This document shows, piece after piece, positions 35,368 through 44,826 of a DNA stretch of 64,000 bases (position 1 is its first letter; every line of letters begins with the position of its first letter). Location: positions 124,001 to 188,000 of the forward strand of contig JAWKIW010000006.1 of NCBI GenBank assembly GCA_041394145.1. Direction: 5' to 3'. The notes under the pieces were generated by a model. The model saw only the letters and a list, made by a program, of their open reading frames with translations. It had not been told where the DNA came from and did no database searches. Source of the DNA: JAWKIW01 sp041394145 (GTDB lineage: Bacteria; Actinomycetota; Acidimicrobiia; Acidimicrobiales; Acidimicrobilacustridaceae). Position numbers and translations under genes: made by a program.

Positions 35368-37020
35368 GTGCCCCGGCCGTCGCCTCCCCCTCCGCCGTCG
35401 GCCGCTCCGGTCCGGCGGGCGGTGCTCGTGCTGGTGGCCGCGCTCACGGCGGCCGTGGCGCTGGTCGTGGCCTCCGTCGGTCCGGTCGGGGCCCAGTCCG
35501 ATCCGTCCAGCACCACGTCGGCGCCACCGTCGACGCCCCCGCCCACGGCGTCGACCACGTCGTCGGCACCCGCCGCGCCGCCGCCCACCCCGGCGCCGGG
35601 GCCCCCCGAACCGAGACCGAGCGTCCCGGCGTCGCCGCCACCGCTGGCCGAGAGCGCGCCCTCGACGACCAGGCCTGCCGGCGCCACCGGCAGCACGCGG
35701 GCGCCACGCACCCCCACCACCTCGACACCGGCCCGCGACGCGCCGGTGGCGCCGGTGGTCGTCGTCGACGACCCCCGGGTGCTGCCCGAGCTCGGGGCGG
35801 TCGGCCTCGACAGCCCCGAGTACAACCTCGCCGTTGCCGCCTACGTGGAGGCGCAGTCCCGCCTCGACGAGCAGGTTCGGGACTACGACCGTGCCGTCAC
35901 GTCGCTGCGCGACCTCGCCGGCGCCGAGACGCGCCTGCGCGGCGACGTGGCCCAGGCGACCCGCCGGCTCGCCAAGGCCACCACCCGGCTCGACCAGCTG
36001 CGCACGGGCCTGCGCGACCTCGCCGTCGACCAGTACGTGCAGGGCGGGCTCGCCGGCCCCCCCGAGGAGTCCCTCGACCTGGGCGGCACCACCGAGCAGG
36101 CACGGCGCCGCGTGCTGGTCGACGCGGTGCAGGGCGAGCGACTCGCCGAGCTGGGCGCGCTGAGCGAGGCCGTGCGCGTCGCCGACGCGACCATCGCCAG
36201 CACCCGGGCCGAGCTCGACGACCTGCAGCGGCGCCGCCACGACGACGAGGCGACCCGAGACCGGGCGGCAGCCGAGCGCGACCGGCTCACCGTGGAGGTG
36301 GCGCTGCGTCGCCGCGCCGTCGCCGACACCCGGCTCCTCGCCGCCGTCGTCGGGCTCGACTTCCCGCTCGTCGTGCTCAACGCCTACGTGACGGCGGCCA
36401 AGGTGCTCGCCGTCACCCAGCCCGAGTGCGGGATCCGCTGGCAGGCGCTGGCCGGCATCGGCCGCACGGAGAGCCGCCACGGGACCTTCGGCGACAGCGC
36501 GGTCGACGCCGACGGCAACGTCAGCCCGCCGATCGTGGGCATCCCCCTCGACGGGTCGAACGGCACCGCGGCCATCGGCGACACCGACCTCGGCCTGCTC
36601 GACGGCGATCCCAACGTCGACCGCGCCGCCGGTCCGATGCAGTTCATCCCGTCCACGTGGGTCAAGTTCGCCCGTGACGGCAACGGCGACGGGCGGGTCG
36701 ACCCGCAGAACATGTACGACGCCGCCCTCGCCGCCGCCGTGTACCTCTGCCGCCAGGGACCGGGCCTCGACGCCGACGAGGGGCTGCGGCGGGCCTTCCT
36801 CTCCTACAACAACGACGGCTCCTACGCCGCCCTCGTGCTCGATCGCACCCACGGCTACGACGAGTTCGTGATCCCCGCCGTCCCGGGGGCCCCGGTGCTG
36901 CCCCCGCAGCGGCCCCGCCCGGTGACGCCCGCCGACGCCCCGCCCACCTCGGCCGACGGCCCCCTCGCGTCGTCGACCTCGTCGTCGACGACGTCGACGA
37001 CGCCACCCGGGAGCGGCTGA
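35368..37020 (+). CDS. Secreted lytic transglycosylase with N-terminal coiled coil
   Basis: A 550-residue exported protein. The signal/anchor helix is AVLVLVAALTAAVALVVASV, followed by a long Pro/Thr/Ser linker to ~residue 125. Coiled coil follows (~150-325: LDEQVRDYDRAVTSLRDLAG...). The catalytic domain has LAGIGRTESRHG with the Glu of the SLT/MltB type, AAGPMQFIPSTWVKF, and NMYDAALAAAVYLC. It would cleave peptidoglycan glycan strands by 1,6-anhydro formation. The tail is a Ser/Thr-rich low-complexity stretch. The RipA/NlpC-like coiled coil suggests assembly with division or cell-wall partners. Confidence 0.83.
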   Translation: MPRPSPPPPPSAAPVRRAVLVLVAALTAAVALVVASVGPVGAQSDPSSTTSAPPSTPPPTASTTSSAPAAPPPTPAPGPPEPRPSVPASPPPLAESAPSTTRPAGATGSTRAPRTPTTSTPARDAPVAPVVVVDDPRVLPELGAVGLDSPEYNLAVAAYVEAQSRLDEQVRDYDRAVTSLRDLAGAETRLRGDVAQATRRLAKATTRLDQLRTGLRDLAVDQYVQGGLAGPPEESLDLGGTTEQARRRVLVDAVQGERLAELGALSEAVRVADATIASTRAELDDLQRRRHDDEATRDRAAAERDRLTVEVALRRRAVADTRLLAAVVGLDFPLVVLNAYVTAAKVLAVTQPECGIRWQALAGIGRTESRHGTFGDSAVDADGNVSPPIVGIPLDGSNGTAAIGDTDLGLLDGDPNVDRAAGPMQFIPSTWVKFARDGNGDGRVDPQNMYDAALAAAVYLCRQGPGLDADEGLRRAFLSYNNDGSYAALVLDRTHGYDEFVIPAVPGAPVLPPQRPRPVTPADAPPTSADGPLASSTSSSTTSTTPPGSG

Positions 37021-37594
37021 CGCGGGCCGACCTGTGGACCGCGATGTTGACAAACCGCCGCGCGCTGGGGACAGCCGAGAAATGCTGGGGACCACCCTGG
37101 GGACAGCCGCATTTCCCCTTGACCCCCGTCACACGGCGGCGCATGCTGCGAGCCAGCCAGGCAGGACGAGCCCTGCCACCCCACCCGGGACGCGACACCG
37201 AGGGCGCCCGCCCGACGTCTCGCCACCGGGTCCCGGCGTCGTGCGGGTCCCCTGCCTGCGCCGGGCGGGGCGACGGGCTCGAGCGCGTGGCCAGGAGCGG
37301 TGGCGATCCGCCTCCCCACGGGGGCGGGACGTGACCGAGCCGGACGGGGTGGCCCCGAGGAGCGCACCGGCTGCGGCCGGGAGGCTACTCGGGGCCGCTC
37401 GTCGTTCTGCGGCCCGGCACCGACCAGAACACCGTGGGCTGCGCCACCGCGGCGCCCCGCGGATCTGCGATGATGGCCGAGCCCGCCGGGGTCCGGCTCT
37501 GGCCGACCGGTCGGGCGCACCATGGGGGGTTCGTCCGGCCGTCGTCCGACGGCCCCGTCTCCCCTGCACGCGGCGCAAGGGAAACGGAGATCCT
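37021..37594 (+). other. 574-base non-coding region before the ABC transporter operon
   Basis: No convincing gene. It is slightly richer in A/T at 37040-37125. That part holds TTGACA (37047), two copies of CTGGGGACAG (37065-37074 and 37097-37106), a related CTGGGGACC (37085) and CCTGTGGACC (37030), all resembling degenerate DnaA boxes (TTGTCCACA on the other strand). A hairpin lies at 37537-37554 and a GGAGA site just before GTG 37595. No -10 pairs convincingly with TTGACA. I read it as a long regulatory leader. Confidence 0.5.
37537..37554 (+). terminator. Hairpin in the leader of the ABC transporter operon
   Basis: GGCCGTCG / CGACGGCC stem with a 2-base loop, 41 bases before GTG 37595. It could be an attenuator or simply a structured leader; no T-tract follows. 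Confidence 0.35.
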
Positions 37595-39301
37595 GTGGAA
37601 CGCACGCAACAGCGATCAGGGCGGCTGGCGGTGACGGTGGCGGGCCTCGTCCTCGTGGTCGGCCTGGTGGCCGCCTGCTCGTCGAGCAGCAACGACGCCA
37701 CCGGCACGGGAAGCAGCGGCACGGACGGCGCGGGCGGCGCGGGACCCCAACCGAACGTGACCCAGCCGAGCGGGGGCACGCCGAAGACCGGTGGCACGCT
37801 GGCCTACGGGCTCGAGGCCGAGACCGACGGCTTCAACCCGACGGTCAACCGGTGGGCGATCTCCGGCACGCAGGTCGGGCTGGCCGTGTACGACCCGCTC
37901 GTCGCCCTCGACGCCGACGGCAAGGCCCAGCCCTACCTGGCCCAGTCGCTCGAGCCGTCGAACGACTACAAGACCTGGACGGTCAAGCTGCGACCGGACA
38001 TCACCTTCCACGACGGCACGCCGTTGACGTCGGCCGCGGTCAAGAAGGTGTACGACGAGCACAAGGCGTCGGCGCTGACCAGCGCGGCGGTCACGCCCAT
38101 CGAGTCGATCACCACGACCGACGACCTCACCGCGGTCTTCACCATGAGGGCGCCGTGGGCGGTGTTCCCGAACGCCCTCACCGGCCAGGCCGGCGTGATC
38201 CCGGCGCCGTCGATGTTCGACGCGCCCGACAAGGGTGGGCGGGCGCCGGTGGGCACCGGTCCCTTCAGGTTCAAGGAGTGGGTCCCCGACAACCAGTTCA
38301 CCGCCGTCAAGAACACGTCGTACTGGCGCAAGGACGCCAGCGGTGTGCAGCTCCCCTACCTCGACGAGGTCGACTTCAAGCCGCTCCCGGAGGTGAAGTC
38401 CCGGCTCAACGGGCTCAAGAGCGGCCAGGTCGACATGATGCACACCAACGACGCCGCCTCGATCGAGGAGATCCGCAAGGCGGCGGCCGACGGCTCCCTG
38501 CAGAAGGTCGAGGACACCGGTGAGTCCGAGGAGGGCCTGGTGCTGCTCAACACGGCCGCCCCACCCTTCGACAACCTGAAGGCCCGCCAGGCCCTCGCCT
38601 ACGCGACCGACACCGTCACCTACACCCAGACCGTCGACTACGGCGTGCTGGCGCCGGCCAACAACGTCTTCAACCCGGGCTCACCCTGGCTGGTGCCGAC
38701 CGACTACCCGTCGTACGACCCGGCCAAGGCCCAGGAGCTCGTCAACGAGGTGAAGCAGGAGAAGGGCGAGTTCAAGTTCAAGCTCACCGGGGGCGGGGCC
38801 GACACCCGTGACAACCTCCAGGCGCTGCAGGCGATGTACACCGCGGTCGGCATGGACGTCGAGGTCGACGTCGTCGACCAGGCGTCGTTCATCCCGACGG
38901 CCGTCCTCGGGAGCTTCCAGGCGAACCTGTGGCGCCAGTTCGGTGCCCCCGATCCCGACAGCGAGTACCTGTGGTGGACCTCGGAGAACGCCAAGCCCAT
39001 CGGCCAGCTCGCCCTGAACATGGCCCGCAACAAGGACCCCGAGCTGGACCGCGGCCTGAACATCGGTCGGGAGAACAGCGACTTCGCCAAGCGCAAGGAG
39101 GGCTACGCCCTCGTGCAGCAGCGCCTGGCCGCCGACCTGCCCTACATCTGGCTCGATCACGCCCAGTGGGTGGTCGCCGCCCGCAACGACGTGCGCAACC
39201 TCACCAACGGGCCGCTGCCCGACGGGCAGCCTGCGTACCCGATCGGTGGGGCCGGCTTCCCGGGTGTCACGCGCCTGACCCAGGTGTGGCTCGACCGATG
39301 A
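37595..39301 (+). CDS. ABC transporter substrate-binding lipoprotein (SBP family 5)
   Basis: A 568-residue extracytoplasmic receptor for peptides, nickel or oligosaccharides. The signal ends in a lipobox LVAAC with Cys28, followed by a Ser/Gly linker. TGGTLAYGLEAETDGFNPTVN, then YDPLVALDADGKAQPYLAQSLE and VKLRPDITFHDGTPLTSAAVKKVYD, are the family 5 core. RAPVGTGPFRFKEWVPDNQF is also typical. GTG 37595 has GGAGA five bases before it. Four transporter genes follow on the same strand. The ligand cannot be read from the sequence. Confidence 0.9.
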   Translation: MERTQQRSGRLAVTVAGLVLVVGLVAACSSSSNDATGTGSSGTDGAGGAGPQPNVTQPSGGTPKTGGTLAYGLEAETDGFNPTVNRWAISGTQVGLAVYDPLVALDADGKAQPYLAQSLEPSNDYKTWTVKLRPDITFHDGTPLTSAAVKKVYDEHKASALTSAAVTPIESITTTDDLTAVFTMRAPWAVFPNALTGQAGVIPAPSMFDAPDKGGRAPVGTGPFRFKEWVPDNQFTAVKNTSYWRKDASGVQLPYLDEVDFKPLPEVKSRLNGLKSGQVDMMHTNDAASIEEIRKAAADGSLQKVEDTGESEEGLVLLNTAAPPFDNLKARQALAYATDTVTYTQTVDYGVLAPANNVFNPGSPWLVPTDYPSYDPAKAQELVNEVKQEKGEFKFKLTGGGADTRDNLQALQAMYTAVGMDVEVDVVDQASFIPTAVLGSFQANLWRQFGAPDPDSEYLWWTSENAKPIGQLALNMARNKDPELDRGLNIGRENSDFAKRKEGYALVQQRLAADLPYIWLDHAQWVVAARNDVRNLTNGPLPDGQPAYPIGGAGFPGVTRLTQVWLDR

Positions 39302-39309
39302 GCCCCCCG

Positions 39310-39338
39310 CGGCCCGCAGGCAGGTGGATCGCGGGCCG
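39310..39338 (+). terminator. Hairpin between the binding-protein gene and the permease genes
   Basis: CGGCCCGC / GCGGGCCG stem of 8 bp with a 13-base loop, nine bases past the binding-protein stop. It may stabilise the lipoprotein message or cut read-through, giving excess receptor over permease. TACGGT at 39341-39346 follows at once and could restart transcription. Confidence 0.4.
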
Positions 39339-39427
39339 ACTACGGTCTGCAGGCTCAGGAACGGCGGGGCGTTTCCGATGAGAAGGGCACCGGGGGCACC
39401 GTCCCCCGAGCAAGGGGGGTATCTCAC

Positions 39428-40381
39428 GTGAGGTTCGTGCTCAGGAAGGTCGTGTACCTGGTCCTCGTCGTCATCGGGGTGACCTTCCTGACCTACAACA
39501 TGTTGAGCCTCCTGCCGGGCGACACGGCCGACGCGGTGTGCGGCATCTCGTGCGACGACGCCGCCCGGGCCCAGGTGCGCCAGCAGCTCGGCCTCGACAA
39601 GCCGCCGGTGCTGCGGTACGCGACCTGGCTGGGCAACGCGGTGACCGGCGATCTCGGCCAGTCGGCCCGGTCCAAGCAGGACGTCACCGAGGCGCTCGGG
39701 CAGCGGCTCCCCGTCACGATCGAGCTGCTCATCTACGCCGAGTTCATCGCGCTGGTGGTGGCCATACCCGCCGGCCTGCTGGCAGCGGCCAGACAGGGCG
39801 GGCTGTTCGATCGGGGGTCGACGGCCACGGCGTTCTTCCTGCTGTCGATACCCCCGTTCGTGCTCGGTCTGGTGCTGAGCCTGATCTTCGCGGTGAACCT
39901 CAAGTGGTTCCCCGCCACCGGCTACACGCCGTTGACCGAGTCGATACCCGAGAACCTGCGCAGCTTCTTCCTGCCGTCGCTCACGATCGCGGTGGCGGAG
40001 CTGGCGGTGTACATGCGGCTCCTGCGGTCGGACCTGATCTCGACCCTGCAGGAGGACTACATCACCATGGCCAAGGCCAAGGGCCTGCCGCCGACGAAGA
40101 TCATGTTGAAGCACGCCTTCCGGCCCTCGACGTTCTCACTCATCACCATCGGCGGCCTCAACATCGGACGACTCATCGGCGGCACGATCATCGTCGAGGT
40201 CATGTTCGCCCTCAACGGCCTCGGCAAGTACCTCATCGACGGCATCTTGGGCCGCGACTACATCCCGGTGCTCGGCGCCGTGCTCGTCGTGGCCATCGGG
40301 TACGTCCTCATCAACTTCGCCGTCGACATGCTCTACGCCGTCCTCGACCCCAGGATCCGCCATGCCCGAGCCATCGCCTAG
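39428..40381 (+). CDS. ABC transporter permease (DppB/OppB type)
   Basis: A 317-residue inner-membrane permease with six helices. The N-terminal KVVYLVLVVIGVTFLTYNML and the DLGQSARSKQDVTEALGQRLPVTIEL loop are typical of DppB-like subunits. The EAA-loop is EDYITMAKAKGLPPTKIMLKHAFRPS, the contact for the ATPase. GTG 39428 has a GGGGGG tract ten bases upstream. Its 3' end overlaps the second permease by 20 bases. Confidence 0.9.
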   Translation: MRFVLRKVVYLVLVVIGVTFLTYNMLSLLPGDTADAVCGISCDDAARAQVRQQLGLDKPPVLRYATWLGNAVTGDLGQSARSKQDVTEALGQRLPVTIELLIYAEFIALVVAIPAGLLAAARQGGLFDRGSTATAFFLLSIPPFVLGLVLSLIFAVNLKWFPATGYTPLTESIPENLRSFFLPSLTIAVAELAVYMRLLRSDLISTLQEDYITMAKAKGLPPTKIMLKHAFRPSTFSLITIGGLNIGRLIGGTIIVEVMFALNGLGKYLIDGILGRDYIPVLGAVLVVAIGYVLINFAVDMLYAVLDPRIRHARAIA

Positions 40382-41378
40382 GTCCTCCGAAGACACGGAC
40401 TACCGCGTCGCCACGACGCCGGGGCAGCTCCCCGACCGCGACGACTTCCTCGAGCCCGGGGTCCTGCCCGTCGAGATCGGTCAGATCGCCGACGCCCAGG
40501 TCGCCGAGCACGAGCAGCTCGTGGCCCTCGATCCCGACCAGGTGTCCGAGGCCGACGTCGTCAAGAAGCGCCTGGGCATCGGCTTCTGGATCGCCACCGG
40601 CTTCGTCACGCTCCTCGTGCTCGCCGCCATCCTGGCGCCCTACATCCCGGGCCTGCGCGACCCGGACAAGCCGGTCGGCCGACCCCGGCAGGCCCCGTCC
40701 ACGACGTTCTGGTTCGGCACCGACGGCCTCGGTCGGGACCTGTTCTCCCGCGTGATCTACGGCGCCCGGGTGACGCTGCTCATCTCCCTGATGGCCATCC
40801 TCTTCGGGTTCCTGCTCGGCTGCACCGTCGGCCTCATCGCCGGCTACTTCAAGGGCTTCACCCAGACCTTCCTCATGTACTGGATGGACGTGATCCTGGC
40901 CTTCCCCGCCCTGCTGCTGTCGCTGGCCATCGTCACGTTCATGGGCCGGTCCGTGGTCAACATCATCCTCGCCATCGGCATCGTCTCCATCCCGGCGATC
41001 GCCCGACTCATCAGAGCGGGGACGCTCGTGTCCTCCGAACGGGAGTTCGTCCTCGCCGCGAGAGCCACCGGCGCCAAGAACTCCCGCATCATCGTGCGGG
41101 AGGTCCTGCCCAACGCCGTGATCCCGATCCTCTCGTTCACCCCCCTCGCCATCGCCGCCGCCATCGCCGCCGAGGGCGCCCTCGGCTTCCTGGGCGTCTC
41201 GGTCCCGCCACCGACCGCGACCTGGGGCGGCATCATCAACGAGGCCCGGGCCGCGTTCCCCGACTACGCCTACATGGTCCTGATCCCGAGCTTCGTGCTG
41301 TTCCTGACGGTCTTCTGCTTCAACTTCATCGGCGACCGCATCCGGGAGTACTACAACATCAAGGAGGGTGGCCTGTGA
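40362..41378 (+). CDS. ABC transporter permease (DppC/OppC type)
   Basis: A 338-residue permease with a long cytoplasmic N-terminal tail (~75 residues), then six helices. GTDGLGRDLFSRVIYGARVTLLI is the classical DppC signature. EREFVLAARATGAKNSRIIVREVLPN is the EAA-loop. ATG 40362 lies inside the first permease gene, a 20-base overlap. The stop overlaps the ATPase start by four bases (GTGA). Together with DppB it forms the translocation pore. Confidence 0.9.
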   Translation: MPEPSPRSSEDTDYRVATTPGQLPDRDDFLEPGVLPVEIGQIADAQVAEHEQLVALDPDQVSEADVVKKRLGIGFWIATGFVTLLVLAAILAPYIPGLRDPDKPVGRPRQAPSTTFWFGTDGLGRDLFSRVIYGARVTLLISLMAILFGFLLGCTVGLIAGYFKGFTQTFLMYWMDVILAFPALLLSLAIVTFMGRSVVNIILAIGIVSIPAIARLIRAGTLVSSEREFVLAARATGAKNSRIIVREVLPNAVIPILSFTPLAIAAAIAAEGALGFLGVSVPPPTATWGGIINEARAAFPDYAYMVLIPSFVLFLTVFCFNFIGDRIREYYNIKEGGL

Positions 41379-42500
41379 GCCGCACGGTCGCCGCCGGCCC
41401 CGAGTTCGACCTGCAGGCCCCGCTGCTGCGGGTCGAGGGCCTCAAGACCCACTTCCGCACCGAGCGAGGAGCGGTGCGCCGTCGACGGCGTGAGCCTCGG
41501 CCTCGAGCGGGGCCGCACCCTCGGGGTTGTGGGCGAGTCGGGGTCGGGCAAGACGATCCTGTCCCGCTCGATCATGGGCCTGCTCCCGCGCAAGAACGTC
41601 GTGCGCGAGGGCCAGGTGCTCTACGAGGGCCAGGACATCTCCCACTTCGCCCAGTCCACGATGCGCGACATCTGGGGCTCGGAGATGGCCATGGTGTTCC
41701 AGGACCCGATGACCTCGCTCAACCCGGTCATGAAGATCGGCAAGCAGATCACCGAGTCGCTGTTCCAGCACCTCAACATGGACAAGAAGGAGGCCCACGA
41801 CACGGCGATCGCGCTGCTGTCGTCGGTCGGGATCCCCGAGCCGGCCCAGCGCCTCGCCGAGTACCCGCACCAGCTCTCGGGCGGGATGCGACAGCGGGTC
41901 ACCATCGCCATCGCCCTGGCGTGCGGCCCCAAGCTGCTGTTCGCCGACGAGCCCACCACGGCCCTCGACGTGACCGTGCAGGCCCAGATCCTCAACCTGC
42001 TCCAGCAGCAGCAGCGCGAGCGCCACATGGCGATGATCCTCGTCACCCACGACCTGGGCGTCGTGGCCGGACGCACCGACGAGATCGCGGTGATGTACGC
42101 CGGGAAGGTCGTCGAGCAGGCGCCCACCGCCAAGCTGTTCTCCAACGTGCGGATGCCCTACACCGAGGCCCTGTTCAAGTCCATCCCCCGCATCGAGAAC
42201 CTCAGCCACACCCGCCTCGAGATCATCGCCGGTCGACCGCCGGACCTGATCAACCCGCCACGCGGCTGCCGGTTCGCGCCCCGCTGCCGCTACGCCCAGG
42301 AGCGCTGCCTGCAGGAGGAGCCGCCGCTGGTGCCCGACGACGACGCCGGTCACACCTACCGGTGCTGGTTCCCGGTCGGCTCGCCCGAGAACGCCGAGGC
42401 GTGGGGGCGCAACGCCGCCGCGGGGGTCACCGCCGCCGGCATGCCGGTCGAGTCCCTGGTCGGCGAGCCGGTCGTGGCCGGCGGGGCGGGGAGGGCCTGA
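41375..42500 (+). CDS. ABC transporter ATP-binding protein (DppD/OppD type), one frameshift
   Basis: About 375 residues when joined. The N-terminal piece from GTG 41375 reads LLRVEGLKTHFRTERGAV. Near 41477 the frame changes and continues AVDGVSLGLERGRTLGVVG. Then Walker A GESGSGKT, Q-loop VFQDPMTSLNP, signature LSGGMRQRV, Walker B LLFADEPTTALD, and switch His in VTHDLG. The C-terminal CRFAPRCRYAQERC is the iron-sulfur-like cysteine motif of this subfamily. A single missing base explains the break. It ends TGATG, sharing one base with the next gene. Confidence 0.86.
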
Positions 42501-43618
42501 TGGCCGGCTCCGGCACCGATCACCTGCGCTCGGCCGACGACGTGCTGCTGCGGGCCGAGAACCTGGTGGTGGAGTTCCCGGTCGGCAAGACCGGCCTCAA
42601 GGTCCACGCCGTGTCCGACGTCAGCCTCGACGTCAAGGAGGGCGAGACCCTCGGCCTCGTCGGCGAGTCGGGTTGCGGCAAGTCGACCACCGGTCGCGCC
42701 CTCATGCAGCTGCCCCGTCCCACCTCCGGTCAGGTCGTGTTCGACGGCTACGACCTGACCAAGCTCAAGGGCGAGGCGCTGCGCAAGGTCCGCCCCGAGA
42801 TGCAGATGATCTTCCAGGACCCGATCTCGTCGCTGAACCCGCGTCGTCGGGTGACGGAGATCGTGGCCGAGCCGGCCAAGGTCTGGAGCAAGGCCAGCGG
42901 CGCCGGACTCGACGCGCTGGTCCGCGACACCCTCGAGAACGTCGGGCTCGATCCCGACGCGGCCGGCCCGCGCCGCCCGCACCAGTTCTCCGGCGGCCAG
43001 TGCCAGCGCATCTCCATCGCCCGGTCGCTCGTCCTCGACCCCAAGCTGTTGATCTGCGACGAGCCCGTCTCCGCGCTCGACGTGTCGGTGCAGGCCCAGA
43101 TCCTCAACCTGCTCGAGGACATGAAGGCCCGGTACAACCTGACGATGATCTTCATCGCCCACGACCTCGCGGTGGTGAAGAACATCAGCGACCGCGTCGC
43201 GGTGATGTACCTGGGCAAGCTGTGCGAGGTCGGGCCGCCCGACGAGATCTACGCTCGACCCGCCCACCCCTACACGGCCGCCCTGCTCAGCTCCATCCCG
43301 GTGCCCGATCCCACCGTGCGACCCAAGGACGAGAACGTCCTCGGTGGTGAGCTGCCCTCGCCGGTCGCCCCACCGAGCGGCTGTCGGTTCCGCACCCGCT
43401 GCCCCCGGGCCCAGGACCAGTGCGCCCAGATCGAGCCGAGGATGCGTCAGGTGGGCCTCGGCCACTACGTGGCCTGCCACTTCCCGCTCGAGGCCGCCGG
43501 TCCCAAGCCCGGTGCCGCGCAGCTCGCCCAGCAGGCCATGCAGCGCCGCACCGGCCCAGGGGCCACCGCGCCGGCGTCACGCCCCGCCGACAACGGCTCG
43601 GCATCCGCCGGCGGCTGA
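42500..43618 (+). CDS. ABC transporter ATP-binding protein (DppF/OppF type)
   Basis: A 372-residue ATPase. Walker A GESGCGKST, Q-loop IFQDPISSLNPRRRV, signature FSGGQCQRISIARSL, Walker B LLICDEPVSALD, and switch His in FIAHDLA. The signature has Cys where Arg is usual in SGGQRQR. C-terminal CRFRTRCPRAQDQC is the four-cysteine motif of peptide/nickel ATPases. ATG 42500 shares one base with the previous stop. Last gene of the transporter operon; no terminator is obvious in the 11 bases before the converging gene. Confidence 0.9.
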   Translation: MAGSGTDHLRSADDVLLRAENLVVEFPVGKTGLKVHAVSDVSLDVKEGETLGLVGESGCGKSTTGRALMQLPRPTSGQVVFDGYDLTKLKGEALRKVRPEMQMIFQDPISSLNPRRRVTEIVAEPAKVWSKASGAGLDALVRDTLENVGLDPDAAGPRRPHQFSGGQCQRISIARSLVLDPKLLICDEPVSALDVSVQAQILNLLEDMKARYNLTMIFIAHDLAVVKNISDRVAVMYLGKLCEVGPPDEIYARPAHPYTAALLSSIPVPDPTVRPKDENVLGGELPSPVAPPSGCRFRTRCPRAQDQCAQIEPRMRQVGLGHYVACHFPLEAAGPKPGAAQLAQQAMQRRTGPGATAPASRPADNGSASAGG

Positions 43619-43629
43619 CCGCCCCCCGC

Positions 43630-44259
43630 TCAGGACCGCCGGGCCGCCTCGACGGCGCGCCAGCAGTACCACGCAGCCACGCTGCGGTACGGGCGGAAGC
43701 GCTCCCCCGCCGCCGCCAGCTCGACGGGTGTCGGTGTCGGCCCGCCGACGGCGATCCCGAAGCCGGCGCGCACCCCGAGGTCGCCCGTGGGCCACACGTC
43801 GAGCCGGTGCAGGTCGAACAGCAGGAACATCTGTGCCGTCCACGGGCCGATCCCCCGCACCGTGGTCAGCTCGGCGACGACCTCGTCGTCACCGCGGCGG
43901 CCGATGCGGTCGAGACGCACCGATCCGTCCTCCACGCGGGCCGCGAGCTCGACGACCGTGGCCGCCTTGGCCCCCGACAGCCCGGCCCGTCGCAGCGGCA
44001 CCACGCCCCGGGTGAGCACGCCGCCGGCGTCGAAGGCGCCGTCTCCCGCCGTGGCCCGGACCCGGGCCCAGATCGCCCGCGCCGCCGTCCCGGCGAGCTG
44101 CTGGTAGGCGACGTGGCGGGCGAGCGCCTCGAAGCGGCGGGCGACCGGAGCCGGCGGGCCGAGCCGCACCGGCCCGAAGGCCTCGGCGAGCGCGGCGAAG
44201 CCGGGGTGGCGGGCCGCCACCGCCACCGAGGCGGCGTCGAGATCGGCCCGACGGGCCAC
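43630..44259 (-). CDS. HhH-GPD DNA glycosylase (AlkA-like)
   Basis: A 209-residue base-excision repair enzyme that removes alkylated bases. LTTVRGIGPWTAQMFLLF is the helix-hairpin-helix. VWPTGDLGVRAGF follows with the catalytic Asp of the HhH-GPD family. ARHVAYQQLAGTAARAIW is the N-terminal helical core. It is shorter than E. coli AlkA because the N-terminal TBP-like domain is absent. It starts 22 bases after the cyclophilin stop. Confidence 0.87.
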   Translation of the reverse strand: MARRADLDAASVAVAARHPGFAALAEAFGPVRLGPPAPVARRFEALARHVAYQQLAGTAARAIWARVRATAGDGAFDAGGVLTRGVVPLRRAGLSGAKAATVVELAARVEDGSVRLDRIGRRGDDEVVAELTTVRGIGPWTAQMFLLFDLHRLDVWPTGDLGVRAGFGIAVGGPTPTPVELAAAGERFRPYRSVAAWYCWRAVEAARRS

Positions 44260-44281
44260 GCCGGCCGGCCCGGCGCCGGCC

Positions 44282-44758
44282 TCAGCCGGCCGGGCGCTCG
44301 GTGATGGTCACCGTCTGCATGACGTCGCCCCGCCGGATGTCGGCGACGGTGTCCATGCCGGAGGTGACCTGGCCGAAGAGGTTGTACTGCTTGGGCAGGC
44401 GCCCGCTCAGGTCCTCCAGGCACACGAAGAACTGCGAGCCGTTGGTGTCGGGTCCGGCGTTGGCCATGGCCACCGCGCCCTGGACGTAGTCGCCGCGCAC
44501 CGGCTCGTCCTCGAAGCGGTAGCCCGGCCCGCCGCGGCCGCTCCCCTCGGGGCAACCGCCCTGGATCACGAAGCCCGGCTCGACCCGGTGGAAGGTGAGC
44601 CCGTCGTAGAACCCCTGCCGGGCGAGCGCGACGAAGTTGTTCACCGACTTCGGCGCGAGGCGAGGGTCGAGGTCCATCACGATGTCGCCCTTGGCGGTCG
44701 CGATGGTTGCCGTGTAGATGGTGTCGGGGCTGATGACCTGGTCCGGGGGCTTGGGCAT
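44282..44758 (-). CDS. Cyclophilin-type peptidyl-prolyl isomerase
   Basis: A 158-residue cytoplasmic cyclophilin. FHRVEPGFVIQGG carries the catalytic Arg, and NGSQFFVCLEDLSGRLPKQYNLFGQV the substrate-binding core. VNNFVALARQGFYDGLTFHR is diagnostic in parts. ATG 44758 has AAGGA seven bases before it, so it is preferred over the in-frame GTG at 44782. No signal peptide. It heads a two-gene operon with the AlkA-like glycosylase and is divergent from another glycosylase gene 68 bases away. Confidence 0.9.
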   Translation of the reverse strand: MPKPPDQVISPDTIYTATIATAKGDIVMDLDPRLAPKSVNNFVALARQGFYDGLTFHRVEPGFVIQGGCPEGSGRGGPGYRFEDEPVRGDYVQGAVAMANAGPDTNGSQFFVCLEDLSGRLPKQYNLFGQVTSGMDTVADIRRGDVMQTVTITERPAG

Positions 44759-44826
44759 CCGGCCATCCTTGCACGTCGCCACCGGGTGCGCGACGCCCGC
44801 CGGTCGCCGCGCGAGAGTGGCCGGCG

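Noticed and set aside
37021..37594. Chromosomal replication origin
   Set aside because: The DnaA-box-like words are few and degenerate, there is no AT-rich unwinding element, and dnaA, dnaN and gyrB are absent.
41375..41490. Programmed ribosomal frameshifting in the DppD-type ATPase
   Set aside because: No slippery heptamer or downstream structure stands out, and many other genes here have similar single-base breaks.
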